This document shows positions 1-7,308 of a stretch of DNA of 34,876 bases, one piece after another (within the stretch, counting starts at the first letter, position 1; every line of letters begins with the position of its first letter). This stretch comes from Cyanobacteria bacterium SIG27. GTDB taxonomy: Bacteria; Cyanobacteriota; Vampirovibrionia; Gastranaerophilales; Gastranaerophilaceae. The position numbers were made by a program, and so were the translations under genes. The stretch spans positions 1 to 34,876 of the forward strand of contig SUTT01000020.1 in assembly GCA_015152565.1 (NCBI GenBank), read 5' to 3'. The notes under the pieces were generated by a model, which saw nothing but the letters and a program-made list of their open reading frames with translations, made no database searches and was not told the origin of the DNA.

Positions 1-388
1 TCCTGAGTAAAACAGTCGGGATATTTTATACACCTGCTACAATAATTCCCATGTTTCTTTAACTAAATTTTAGAGCGCATAAAATACCCTCCAGTTTTAC
101 TTTCGTACGGAATTAAATTTTTCGCTTGTTGAAATAATTTTATTAATTATCTATTTCTTTTTTCACGTGCACTTAGTGAAAAATAGTTGCGTGAGGCATG
201 TCTGAGCGAAGCGAGTTGCCGTAAGCAACTTTGCTCCTGTGGAGTTTCTTTACAGAAACTCTTACGTCGCCATCGTACAGCTCCAGCAAAAGCTCATCGC
301 TTTCGCTTGGGAGCTTCGGCTAACGCACTGAACTTAGTGCACCACTAGTAGCTAACAACAAACCAAGCCCTGTTTTCTTTTCTTTTTG

Positions 389-442
389 CTTCATTTTTCT
401 TTTCTTTGGTAGGCGATTGAAAAAAGAAAAGAAAAATGAAGA
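389..442. repeat. 19-bp perfect inverted repeat
   Basis: Positions 389-407 are the exact reverse complement of 424-442, with a 16-nt loop. Arms are pyrimidine-rich then purine-rich (CTTCATTTTT... / ...AAAAATGAAG). A second small hairpin, AAGTCT/AGACTT, follows at 443-457. There is no T-run directly after the arms, so this is not a simple terminator. Confidence 0.75.
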
Positions 443-547
443 AGTCTGAAAGACTTGAGAAAGAAATACATATTTAATTTTGCATAAAATAATACATTTT
501 ATACAAAAGCCAAAAGGCTTACGCAATTTTTACGCAAATTTTTTAGC

Positions 548-573
548 CGAGGGGTTTTGCCCCTCGTTTTTTT
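548..573 (+). terminator. Rho-independent terminator, plus strand
   Basis: The stem CGAGGGG (548-554) pairs with CCCCTCG (560-566) over a TTTTG loop and is followed by seven T's (567-573). On the minus strand the stem is followed by GCTAAAAAA, so it does not suit the hydGF operon. It therefore implies a plus-strand transcript coming from within or left of 1-540. Confidence 0.75.
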
Positions 574-596
574 AGTGTAAAAATAAAACTTCTAAT

Positions 597-1760
597 TTAT
601 TTTTTAAAAATTTCAACTGCTCGAGCTAAAATTCCATTCATATAAGCAATTAAAATCCCATAATTTACAATTTTTTTATTTTGTTCTTTTGCAATATTGA
701 TCCTTGATTTCATCTCTGCTTCATTTAACATGCATCCGCCACAATGCACAATTAAAGCATATTTTGATAAATCTTGTGGAAATTCATTTCCTTGGCAAAA
801 TTCAAAAGTTAAATCTTTTTTTGTGTGTTCCTTAATCCAATTTGGAAGCTTCACTGTTCCGATGTCGTTGCATTGTCTGTGGTGTGTGCAACCCTCTGAA
901 ATTAAAATTATATCTCTATTTTTAAGGTTTTCAAGTTCTTTTGCTCCATCAATAAGCACTTGGAGCTCGCCTTTATAATTCGCCATTAAAATTGAAAAAG
1001 AAGTTAATAAAATTTCTTTTGGAATAATATCTTTAACTTTATTAAAAACTTGAGAGTCGCTAATTACAAGGTTAGGTGTAACTTTAGATAACATCATTTC
1101 AAGTTCATCTATCTGTGTACAAATTGCAACTGCCTCTACATCAAGAATTTCTCTTAAAACATTTTGCTGTGGCAGGATTAATCTCCCTTTTGGAGCTGAG
1201 TCATCAATTGGAATAACAAGAAAAACAATATCACCTTTTTTGATTTTGTTTTTAATGATAAATTTTTCTTCTTTATTTTCATTGACTAGTGTTTTGATTT
1301 TTTCTTTTAGCTCTTCAATTCCATCATTTGTTATTGTGCTTATATAGAACTTGTCTTTTTCTTTTTGTTCAATTAAATCAGATTTATTGTAGGTGATAAT
1401 ATAGGGAATATTTTTCTTTTTGAAAGTTTTAATTAGTTCTTCATCATAAACGTTCATCTTTTCTTTTGAATCGATAACTAAAATCGCAACATCAGTTCTA
1501 TTTATTATTTCTTTTGTTTTTTCAATTCGTTTTTTGCCAAGTTCAGATGTGTCATCATATCCTGCGGTATCAATTATTACTACAGGGCCAATTGGAATTA
1601 ATTCCATTGATTTTAGCACGGGGTCAGTGGTTGTTCCTTTGATGTCTGACACTACAGATAGATTTTGACTGGTAATTTTATTTACTATGCTTGATTTTCC
1701 AGCGTTTGTACAGCCAAAAAATGCGATATGCGGGCGTTGCGATTTTAATATTGTGCTCAT
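597..1760 (-). CDS. hydF: [FeFe]-hydrogenase maturation GTPase HydF
   Basis: HydF is the GTPase and iron-sulfur scaffold on which the 2Fe subcluster of [FeFe]-hydrogenase is finished before transfer to HydA. The 387-aa protein is of normal length. It starts with an Era/TrmE-like G domain: P-loop G16-S23 (GCTNAGKS), a GTT switch near residue 43, DTAG at 64-67 and an NKSD base-recognition motif. The C-terminal cluster domain has the family's CxH...HCxxC ligands, here C291, H293, H339, C340 and C343. It begins 2 nt after the hydG stop, so the two are surely co-transcribed and probably translationally coupled; the Shine-Dalgarno is weak (AGG inside the end of hydG). Neither HydE nor a hydrogenase subunit lies in the window. 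Identification is firm. Confidence 0.95.
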   Translation of the reverse strand: MSTILKSQRPHIAFFGCTNAGKSSIVNKITSQNLSVVSDIKGTTTDPVLKSMELIPIGPVVIIDTAGYDDTSELGKKRIEKTKEIINRTDVAILVIDSKEKMNVYDEELIKTFKKKNIPYIITYNKSDLIEQKEKDKFYISTITNDGIEELKEKIKTLVNENKEEKFIIKNKIKKGDIVFLVIPIDDSAPKGRLILPQQNVLREILDVEAVAICTQIDELEMMLSKVTPNLVISDSQVFNKVKDIIPKEILLTSFSILMANYKGELQVLIDGAKELENLKNRDIILISEGCTHHRQCNDIGTVKLPNWIKEHTKKDLTFEFCQGNEFPQDLSKYALIVHCGGCMLNEAEMKSRINIAKEQNKKIVNYGILIAYMNGILARAVEIFKK

Positions 1761-1762
1761 TT

Positions 1763-3202
1763 TTAGAACCTAAAATCTCTGTTTCCTTTTTCAATTTCTA
1801 ATAGATTATTAGTAATTGTCTTTTTTAAATTTTCATTTTTTAATTTTTCTAATTCCTCTTTAATGAATTTTTCACCAAGTTCTTTGGTTTCTTCGCTAGC
1901 GTAATCCATTAAAAATTCTTTTAGCGTAATTAAAGCGTTTGGTTGACAACAGTTTTGAATTAAGCCGGTTTTGCATAGCGACATAAATCTGTCGCCTGTT
2001 CTACCTTCTCTATAGCAAGCAGTGCAGAAAGAGGGGATTTTTTTTAATTCAATTAACCATCTTATAACTTCATCAAGTGTTCTTTGGTCTGATACGTCAA
2101 ACTGTTCTGTGTCAGATGGTCTTTCTTTTTCGCTATATCCTCCAACAGAAGTTCTTGAAGCTCCTGAAATTTGCGAAACTCCAAGTTCAAGTAATTTTTC
2201 TCTTACTTTTTGCGATTCTCTTGTTGAAACAATTAAACCTGTATAAGGAACGGAAATTCTAATTAGCGCAACAATTTTTGCAAACGTTTCATCATCAATT
2301 CCGTTATCAAATTGTTTAGCGTCAATATCATCAGCGTTTTTAATTCTTGGAACAGAAATTGTGTGAGGTCCAACACCATAGACTGCTTCTAGATGTTGTG
2401 CGTGCATTAAAAGCCCGATAAATTCATATTTGTATCTTTCAAGACCAAATAAAACTCCTAAGCCAACATCTTCAATTCCTGCCTCCATAGCTCTATCCAT
2501 GGCTTCTGTATGATATGCATAGTTGTGCTTTGGTCCTGTTGGGTGTAATTTTTCATAAGATTCTTTATGATATGTTTCTTGAAAAAGAATATATGTTCCA
2601 ATTTCAGCGTCACGTAATTTTTTATAATTTTCAACGCTTGTAGCAGCAATATTAACGTTTACACGTCTAATTGCACCATTTTTGTGTTTGATAGAATAAA
2701 TTGTTTTAATTGAATCTAAAATATATTCAATCGGGTTATTGATTGGATCTTCCCCTGATTCAATGGCTAATCTTTTATGACCCATATCTTGAAGCGCAAT
2801 TACTTCCTTGGTAATTTCTTCTTGGGTTAGTTTTTTTCTTGGAATAGTTGTGTTTTGATGGTGATATGGACAATATACGCAACCATTAACGCAATAGTTT
2901 GAAAGGTATAATGGTGCAAAAATAACTATTCTATCTCCATAAAAAGCTTCTTTAATTTCACGAGCTAAATTAAAAATTTTATCTAAAACATTTTTATCTT
3001 CGCAAGCCAAAAGAACACTTGCTTCTTTATATGTTAACCCCTCACAATGGGTTTCATTTCCGTTTTTCGTTGGTTTTGCTTTTTGAAGAATTTTTTCAAT
3101 TAATTCAAAGTTATCTTTGTTTTTTTGTGCATATTCAAGAGTGTCTAAGATTTCTTGATGGTTTATAAATTCTTCTGCTTTTTTTGAATTTTTATTATAC
3201 AT
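1763..3202 (-). CDS. hydG: [FeFe]-hydrogenase maturation radical SAM tyrosine lyase HydG
   Basis: HydG cleaves tyrosine with S-adenosylmethionine to p-cresol and dehydroglycine, and from the latter makes the CO and cyanide ligands of the hydrogenase H-cluster. The 479-aa protein has the radical SAM CxxxCxxC cluster at C104, C108 and C111 (CVNGCVYC). It also has the HydG-specific C-terminal CX2CX22C motif, C393, C396 and C419, which binds the auxiliary cluster with the dangler iron. This separates it from the related ThiH. It is the first gene of hydG-hydF. An AAAGG ribosome site sits about 8 nt before the ATG, and a promoter lies in the short region shared with the divergent nifJ. Function in H2 metabolism follows from family knowledge; the hydrogenase must be elsewhere. 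Confidence 0.95.
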   Translation of the reverse strand: MYNKNSKKAEEFINHQEILDTLEYAQKNKDNFELIEKILQKAKPTKNGNETHCEGLTYKEASVLLACEDKNVLDKIFNLAREIKEAFYGDRIVIFAPLYLSNYCVNGCVYCPYHHQNTTIPRKKLTQEEITKEVIALQDMGHKRLAIESGEDPINNPIEYILDSIKTIYSIKHKNGAIRRVNVNIAATSVENYKKLRDAEIGTYILFQETYHKESYEKLHPTGPKHNYAYHTEAMDRAMEAGIEDVGLGVLFGLERYKYEFIGLLMHAQHLEAVYGVGPHTISVPRIKNADDIDAKQFDNGIDDETFAKIVALIRISVPYTGLIVSTRESQKVREKLLELGVSQISGASRTSVGGYSEKERPSDTEQFDVSDQRTLDEVIRWLIELKKIPSFCTACYREGRTGDRFMSLCKTGLIQNCCQPNALITLKEFLMDYASEETKELGEKFIKEELEKLKNENLKKTITNNLLEIEKGNRDFRF

Positions 3203-3235
3203 TTAATTGCCTTTTATTTAAAAGTATTATTACTA

Positions 3236-3264
3236 ATTATCAAACAAATAAAATAATCAATCAA
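3236..3264 (-). promoter_or_regulatory. Probable hydGF promoter
   Basis: Read on the minus strand, TTGATT (3259-3264) and GATAAT (3236-3241) are separated by 17 nt, leaving a leader of about 27 nt with an AAAGG ribosome site before hydG. It lies back to back with the nifJ promoter, so both units could share regulators. No clear operator palindrome is visible. Confidence 0.5.
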
Positions 3265-3269
3265 ATATT

Positions 3270-3298
3270 TTAGTTGCTTTTTTTGTTTGCGTTATAAT
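3270..3298 (+). promoter_or_regulatory. Probable nifJ promoter
   Basis: A perfect TATAAT (3293-3298) has a weak -35 (TTAGTT, 3270-3275) 17 nt upstream. The start codon is 45 nt after the -10, leaving a leader with AGGGA and AAAGGGA purine runs, the latter fitting as the ribosome site. Confidence 0.6.
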
Positions 3299-3342
3299 AT
3301 TAATTAAGTTGATTAGGGAGTAAACGAAAGGGAAACCACAAT

Positions 3343-6300
3343 ATGACAAAAAAAACAATTACTGTTGACGGTAATTACGCTGCAGCTCATGTTGCGTACG
3401 CTTTGAGTGAAGTTTCTGCGATTTACCCAATCACACCTTCATCTACAATGGGTGAATGGGTTGATGAGTGGGCTTCACAACACAAAAAAAACATTTGGGG
3501 CAAAGAAGTTAAAGTTGCTGAAATGCAATCTGAAGCAGGTGCAGCAGGTGCTGTTCATGGTTCACTTGCAGCAGGTGCACTGACTTCTACATACACTGCT
3601 TCTCAAGGTTTATTATTAATGATTCCTGTAATGCACAAAGCTGCTGGTGAAATGCTTCCTCATGTAATCCACGTTTCAGCACGTGCTTTAGCTGCTCAAT
3701 CATTAGCAATTTTTGGTGATCATACTGACGTTATGGCTTGCCGCAACACAGGTTATGCTATGCTTGCTGCAAACTCTGTTCAAGAAGAAATGGATTTAGC
3801 TTTAGTTGCTCACTTAGCTACATATAAAGCAAAAGTTCCGTTCTTACAATTCTTTGATGGATTTAGAACATCTCATGAAATTCATAAAATTGAAGAAATT
3901 TCTTACGAAGATATCGCTTCATTAGTTGAACCAAAATATATTGAAGAATTTAGACAAAGAGCTCTTCGTCCTGAAGCTCCAATATCAAAAGTTGGTGCAC
4001 AAAATGGTGACGTATACTTCCAAGGTAGAGAAACTTCAAACAAATATTACGCTGCTACTCCTGATATCGTTCAAGAATATATGGATAAAGTTGCTAAAAT
4101 TACTGGCAGACAATATCACCCATTCGATTATGTTGGTGCAGCTGATGCTACTGATATTATCGTTGCTATGGGTTCTGGTTGTGAAGCGATTGAAGAAACA
4201 ATTGAATACTTAAATGCTAACCGTGGAACAAAATATGGTTTAGTTAAAGTTAGATTATATAGACCATTTGATGTTAAACGCTTCAACGAAGCATTACCTG
4301 CTACAACAAAACGTATTGCTGTATTAGATAGAACAAAAGAACCTGGTTCAATCGGTGAACCATTATATCTAGACGTTGTTGCAGCTTTACAAAACAAAGA
4401 TATTAAAGTAATCGGCGGTCGTTATGGTTTATCTTCAAAAGAATTTAGCCCATCAATGATTTTAGCTGTTTATAAACATCTAGAAAACAACGGTTTCCAT
4501 GGTTTCACAGTTGGTATTAACGATGATGTTACTAACTTATCACTAAAAGTGACCGAACAAATTGTTACAGAACCAGAAGGCACTACAAACTGTATGTTCT
4601 GGGGCTTAGGCTCAGATGGTACTGTTGGTGCTAACAAAAACTCAATTAAAATTATTGGTCAATATACAAATAAAGATGCTCAAGCATACTTTGCTTACGA
4701 CTCTAAAAAATCATTTGGTGTTACAGTTTCTCACTTAAGATTTGGTGACAAACACATTAAATCAACATATTTAATTACAGCACCTGATTTTGTTTCTTGT
4801 TCAACTCATGCATATATTGGTAAATATGATTTATTAAAAGGTATCAAAGAAGGTGGAACATTCTTATTAAATTCTCCATACTCTAAAGAAGAAGCTTTTG
4901 CTCATTTAACAAAAGATATGCAAGAAACAATCATCAACAAAAAAATTAAATTCTACAATGTTGATGCTGAAAAATTAGTTAAAGAACAACCTGGTCTTCG
5001 TGGCAAAGGTGCTAACACAGTTATGATGGTTGCATACTTCAAAGTTTCTGGAATTATTCCATTTGAACAAGCTTTAGAAGGTATGAGAGAAATGACAATC
5101 AAAACCTTTAAGAAAAAAGGCGATGACGTTGTTAACATGAATCTTGCTTTAATTGACGCTGCAGTTAACGCTACTGAAGAAGTTGTTGTTCCTGCAACGC
5201 TAGATGGCGTTAAACACGTTGATGATGTTCAAATGATTCCAGAAAATGCTGATGAATTTGCTAAATCAATCATTGAGCCATCAATGCGTCAAAAAGGTGA
5301 TGATATCCCTGTATCTGCAATGAGTGTGGATGGTGTTATTCCAACAGGTACTGCAAAACTTGAAAAACGTGGTATTGCTCCAAGAGTTCCAAAATGGAAC
5401 AGTGAAACTTGCGCACAATGCGGCGTTTGTGCTTCAGCTTGTCCACATGCTGCAATTAGAACAAAACTAGTTGAACCAGCTGATGCAGCGAAAGCCCCAG
5501 CATCATTTACAATGGTTGATGCTAAACCAAACGACCATGGTGAAAAATTCAAAGTTCAAGTATACTGCGATGACTGTACAGGTTGTGGCGTATGTCTTGA
5601 CCAATGTCCAATGAACAAAATTCCTGGAAAAGAAGCGCTAACTTGGTCAACAATCGAAGCTGAAAAAGCTGCTGGTGAAAAAGAAAACGAAAAATTCTTT
5701 GGCGAATTACCAGATAACGTTATGGGTAAAAACACAACTAAAACAATTAAAGGTGCAATGCTTAGAACTCCATTATTTGAATTCTCAGGCGCTTGTGCTG
5801 GTTGTGGTGAAACTCCTTATGTTAAATTGGTTTCTCAATTATTTGGTGAAAATGCAATCGTTGCAAATGCAACTGGTTGTTCATCAATCTACTCTGGTAC
5901 TTTCCCAACTATTCCATACACTAAAAACAAAGAAGGCAGAGGTCCAGCTTGGGCTAACTCATTATTTGAAGACAATGCTGAATTTGGTTTTGGTATGAGA
6001 TTGGCTGTTGATCAAAACAGAGATACTTTAAAAACTTACGTTGAAAAAGTTCTTGAATGTGATAAAACTCCTGCTGATTTAGCAGACGCTCTAAAAGAAG
6101 CTATTTCTCACTTTGATAATTCAAAAACCGATGTTGCATTAGCTGCTCAAAACAAAGCTAAAGAAGTTTTGGCAAAATATGCTGATGTTGATTGTGCTGA
6201 TTTAGCAAAAGTTAGAGAACTTCAAGACTATTTCACTGATAAATCATTATGGATTATCGGTGGTGACGGTTGGGCAAATGATATCGGCTACGGCGGTATT

Positions 6301-6876
6301 GACCACGTATTAGCTCAAGGACAAAACGTTAATATCTTAGTTCTTGATACTGAAGTATATTCAAATACTGGTGGTCAAGCTTCTAAATCAACACCAACTG
6401 GTGCTGTTGCTAAATTTGCTACAGGTGGTAAAAAGACATATAAGAAAAACATGGGCTTAATGAGCATGTCTTATGGATATGTTTATGTTGCTTCAGTTTC
6501 TCTTGGTGCTGATAGACAACAAACTCTTAAAGCATTCCAAGAAGCAGAAGCTTATAATGGTCCATCAATCATCTTTGCTTATGCTCCATGTATTGCTCAT
6601 GGTATCGATATGTCTAAAACTCAAACTGAGCAAAAACGTGCGGTTGAAGCTGGATATTTCCCACTATACAGATATAATCCAGAAAATGAAGTGCCATTTA
6701 CTTGGGACGCTAAAGATCCAAAAGGAAGCTACCAAGACTTTATCCGTTCTGAAGGTAGATATAAATCACTTCTTAAAACAAACCCACAAGCAGCAGAAGA
6801 GCTATACGCTCAAGCTGAAAAAGATGCAGCTCAAAGAATGTCTGTTTATAAGGCAGTTGGCGAGTTGATGAGATAA
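3343..6876 (+). CDS. nifJ: Pyruvate:ferredoxin (flavodoxin) oxidoreductase
   Basis: This enzyme oxidises pyruvate with CoA to acetyl-CoA and CO2, reducing ferredoxin or flavodoxin in the cytoplasm. At 1177 aa it is the full homodimeric type with all domains in one chain. The N-terminal pyruvate-binding domain has YPITPSSTMGEW near residue 25. A ferredoxin-like insert carries two 4Fe-4S motifs: C690, C693, C696, C700 and C742, C745, C748 with C751/C755. The C-terminal thiamine-diphosphate domain has the GACAGCGETPY cysteines near 815-825, which contribute to the proximal cluster, and GDGWANDIGYGG with a SNTGGQ segment at about 973-1010. Codon use is strongly biased, consistent with high expression. 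It is transcribed alone and ends at a strong terminator. Divergent from hydGF, it would supply the low-potential electrons a hydrogenase uses. Confidence 0.97.
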   Translation: MTKKTITVDGNYAAAHVAYALSEVSAIYPITPSSTMGEWVDEWASQHKKNIWGKEVKVAEMQSEAGAAGAVHGSLAAGALTSTYTASQGLLLMIPVMHKAAGEMLPHVIHVSARALAAQSLAIFGDHTDVMACRNTGYAMLAANSVQEEMDLALVAHLATYKAKVPFLQFFDGFRTSHEIHKIEEISYEDIASLVEPKYIEEFRQRALRPEAPISKVGAQNGDVYFQGRETSNKYYAATPDIVQEYMDKVAKITGRQYHPFDYVGAADATDIIVAMGSGCEAIEETIEYLNANRGTKYGLVKVRLYRPFDVKRFNEALPATTKRIAVLDRTKEPGSIGEPLYLDVVAALQNKDIKVIGGRYGLSSKEFSPSMILAVYKHLENNGFHGFTVGINDDVTNLSLKVTEQIVTEPEGTTNCMFWGLGSDGTVGANKNSIKIIGQYTNKDAQAYFAYDSKKSFGVTVSHLRFGDKHIKSTYLITAPDFVSCSTHAYIGKYDLLKGIKEGGTFLLNSPYSKEEAFAHLTKDMQETIINKKIKFYNVDAEKLVKEQPGLRGKGANTVMMVAYFKVSGIIPFEQALEGMREMTIKTFKKKGDDVVNMNLALIDAAVNATEEVVVPATLDGVKHVDDVQMIPENADEFAKSIIEPSMRQKGDDIPVSAMSVDGVIPTGTAKLEKRGIAPRVPKWNSETCAQCGVCASACPHAAIRTKLVEPADAAKAPASFTMVDAKPNDHGEKFKVQVYCDDCTGCGVCLDQCPMNKIPGKEALTWSTIEAEKAAGEKENEKFFGELPDNVMGKNTTKTIKGAMLRTPLFEFSGACAGCGETPYVKLVSQLFGENAIVANATGCSSIYSGTFPTIPYTKNKEGRGPAWANSLFEDNAEFGFGMRLAVDQNRDTLKTYVEKVLECDKTPADLADALKEAISHFDNSKTDVALAAQNKAKEVLAKYADVDCADLAKVRELQDYFTDKSLWIIGGDGWANDIGYGGIDHVLAQGQNVNILVLDTEVYSNTGGQASKSTPTGAVAKFATGGKKTYKKNMGLMSMSYGYVYVASVSLGADRQQTLKAFQEAEAYNGPSIIFAYAPCIAHGIDMSKTQTEQKRAVEAGYFPLYRYNPENEVPFTWDAKDPKGSYQDFIRSEGRYKSLLKTNPQAAEELYAQAEKDAAQRMSVYKAVGELMR

Positions 6877-6893
6877 TTTTTATCTTAATGAAA

Positions 6894-6923
6894 ACACCCT
6901 ATCTTTTGATAGGGTGTTTTTTT
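6894..6923 (+). terminator. nifJ terminator (probably bidirectional)
   Basis: CACCCTATC (6895-6903) and GATAGGGTG (6908-6916) form a perfect 9-bp stem over TTTT, followed by seven T's. The A-run before the stem lets it also serve the convergent small gene whose stop is at 6926. Confidence 0.9.
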
Positions 6924-6925
6924 GT

Positions 6926-7171
6926 TTAAGCGTTATAACTATCATTATGACCAAGATTCATATTAGTTAGTTTCATATTGATTGACATAAGAAGATAAAT
7001 CGAGAAAAATACAAAAATAAAACTAACTAATCCTGCCCATAATACGCCAAGACCTGACCAAAGACCTTGATACATAAACACTTTAACTGTTGAAATAATT
7101 AAAGCAACAATGGTTACAATTGCCATGATATTTACAATGAAGCTACCAAATTTAACTACAAAATTTCTCAT
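6926..7171 (-). CDS. Small two-helix membrane protein, unknown
   Basis: An 81-aa hydrophobic protein that I do not recognise. It has a short basic N-terminus (MRNFVVKFG), then two predicted membrane helices at about residues 10-32 and 40-64, joined by a turn containing QGLWSGLG, and a polar tail rich in Asn. The start is supported by an AAAAGGA ribosome site about 7 nt upstream on the minus strand. It is a single-gene unit convergent with nifJ and sharing its terminator. No catalytic motif is visible. It could be a small membrane subunit or an assembly factor, but nothing here decides that. Confidence 0.7.
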   Translation of the reverse strand: MRNFVVKFGSFIVNIMAIVTIVALIISTVKVFMYQGLWSGLGVLWAGLVSFIFVFFSIYLLMSINMKLTNMNLGHNDSYNA

Positions 7172-7293
7172 ATTTTTTCCTTTTCTTGCGTGCTCGTTTT
7201 TATGCTAACATCATAAAAAGAAAAATTAATTGGTAAATTGGGCAATTTTAGTATTTTTAAAACCAATTTTAACTGTTAAAAATTTTAATATTA

Positions 7294-7302
7294 TGTTACA
7301 AT
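7294..7302 (+). promoter_or_regulatory. Extended -10 promoter, probably leaderless (histidine kinase)
   Basis: TG-T-TACAAT (7294-7302) is an extended -10 box. Only 6 nt separate it from the ATG at 7309, so the expected transcription start is at or next to the start codon. No Shine-Dalgarno precedes the gene. Confidence 0.5.
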
Positions 7303-7308
7303 TCAATT

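Larger units (their letters stand above)
1..596. other. Gene-poor left end with nested hairpins
   Basis: I see no convincing protein gene here. Positions 3-62 (plus) are open to a stop and could be the last 19 codons of a gene entering from the left, but nothing identifies it. From about 180 to 345 the base composition is richer in G+C than the flanks and there are several short hairpins: GTTGC/GCAAC near 220, GAGTTTCT/AGAAACTC around 243-262, AAGCTC/GAGCTT (290-295 with 311-316) and GCACT/AGTGC (325-329 with 336-340). A 19-bp perfect inverted repeat follows at 389-442. A 68-codon minus frame across 320-526 looks like chance, being mostly low-complexity Lys/Phe from the inverted repeat. The structure suggests a non-coding RNA or a dispersed intergenic repeat. 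Confidence 0.5.

Noticed and set aside
3-62. Possible C-terminal end of a plus-strand gene entering from the left
   Set aside because: Only 19 codons, no recognisable sequence; noted in the left-end feature but not called.
320-526. 68-codon minus-strand open frame
   Set aside because: Low-complexity Lys/Phe content derived from the 19-bp inverted repeat, no ribosome site, and it runs through hairpins.
6473-6868. 131-codon alternative plus frame inside nifJ
   Set aside because: Shadow of the strongly coding nifJ frame; composition is typical of a shifted frame.
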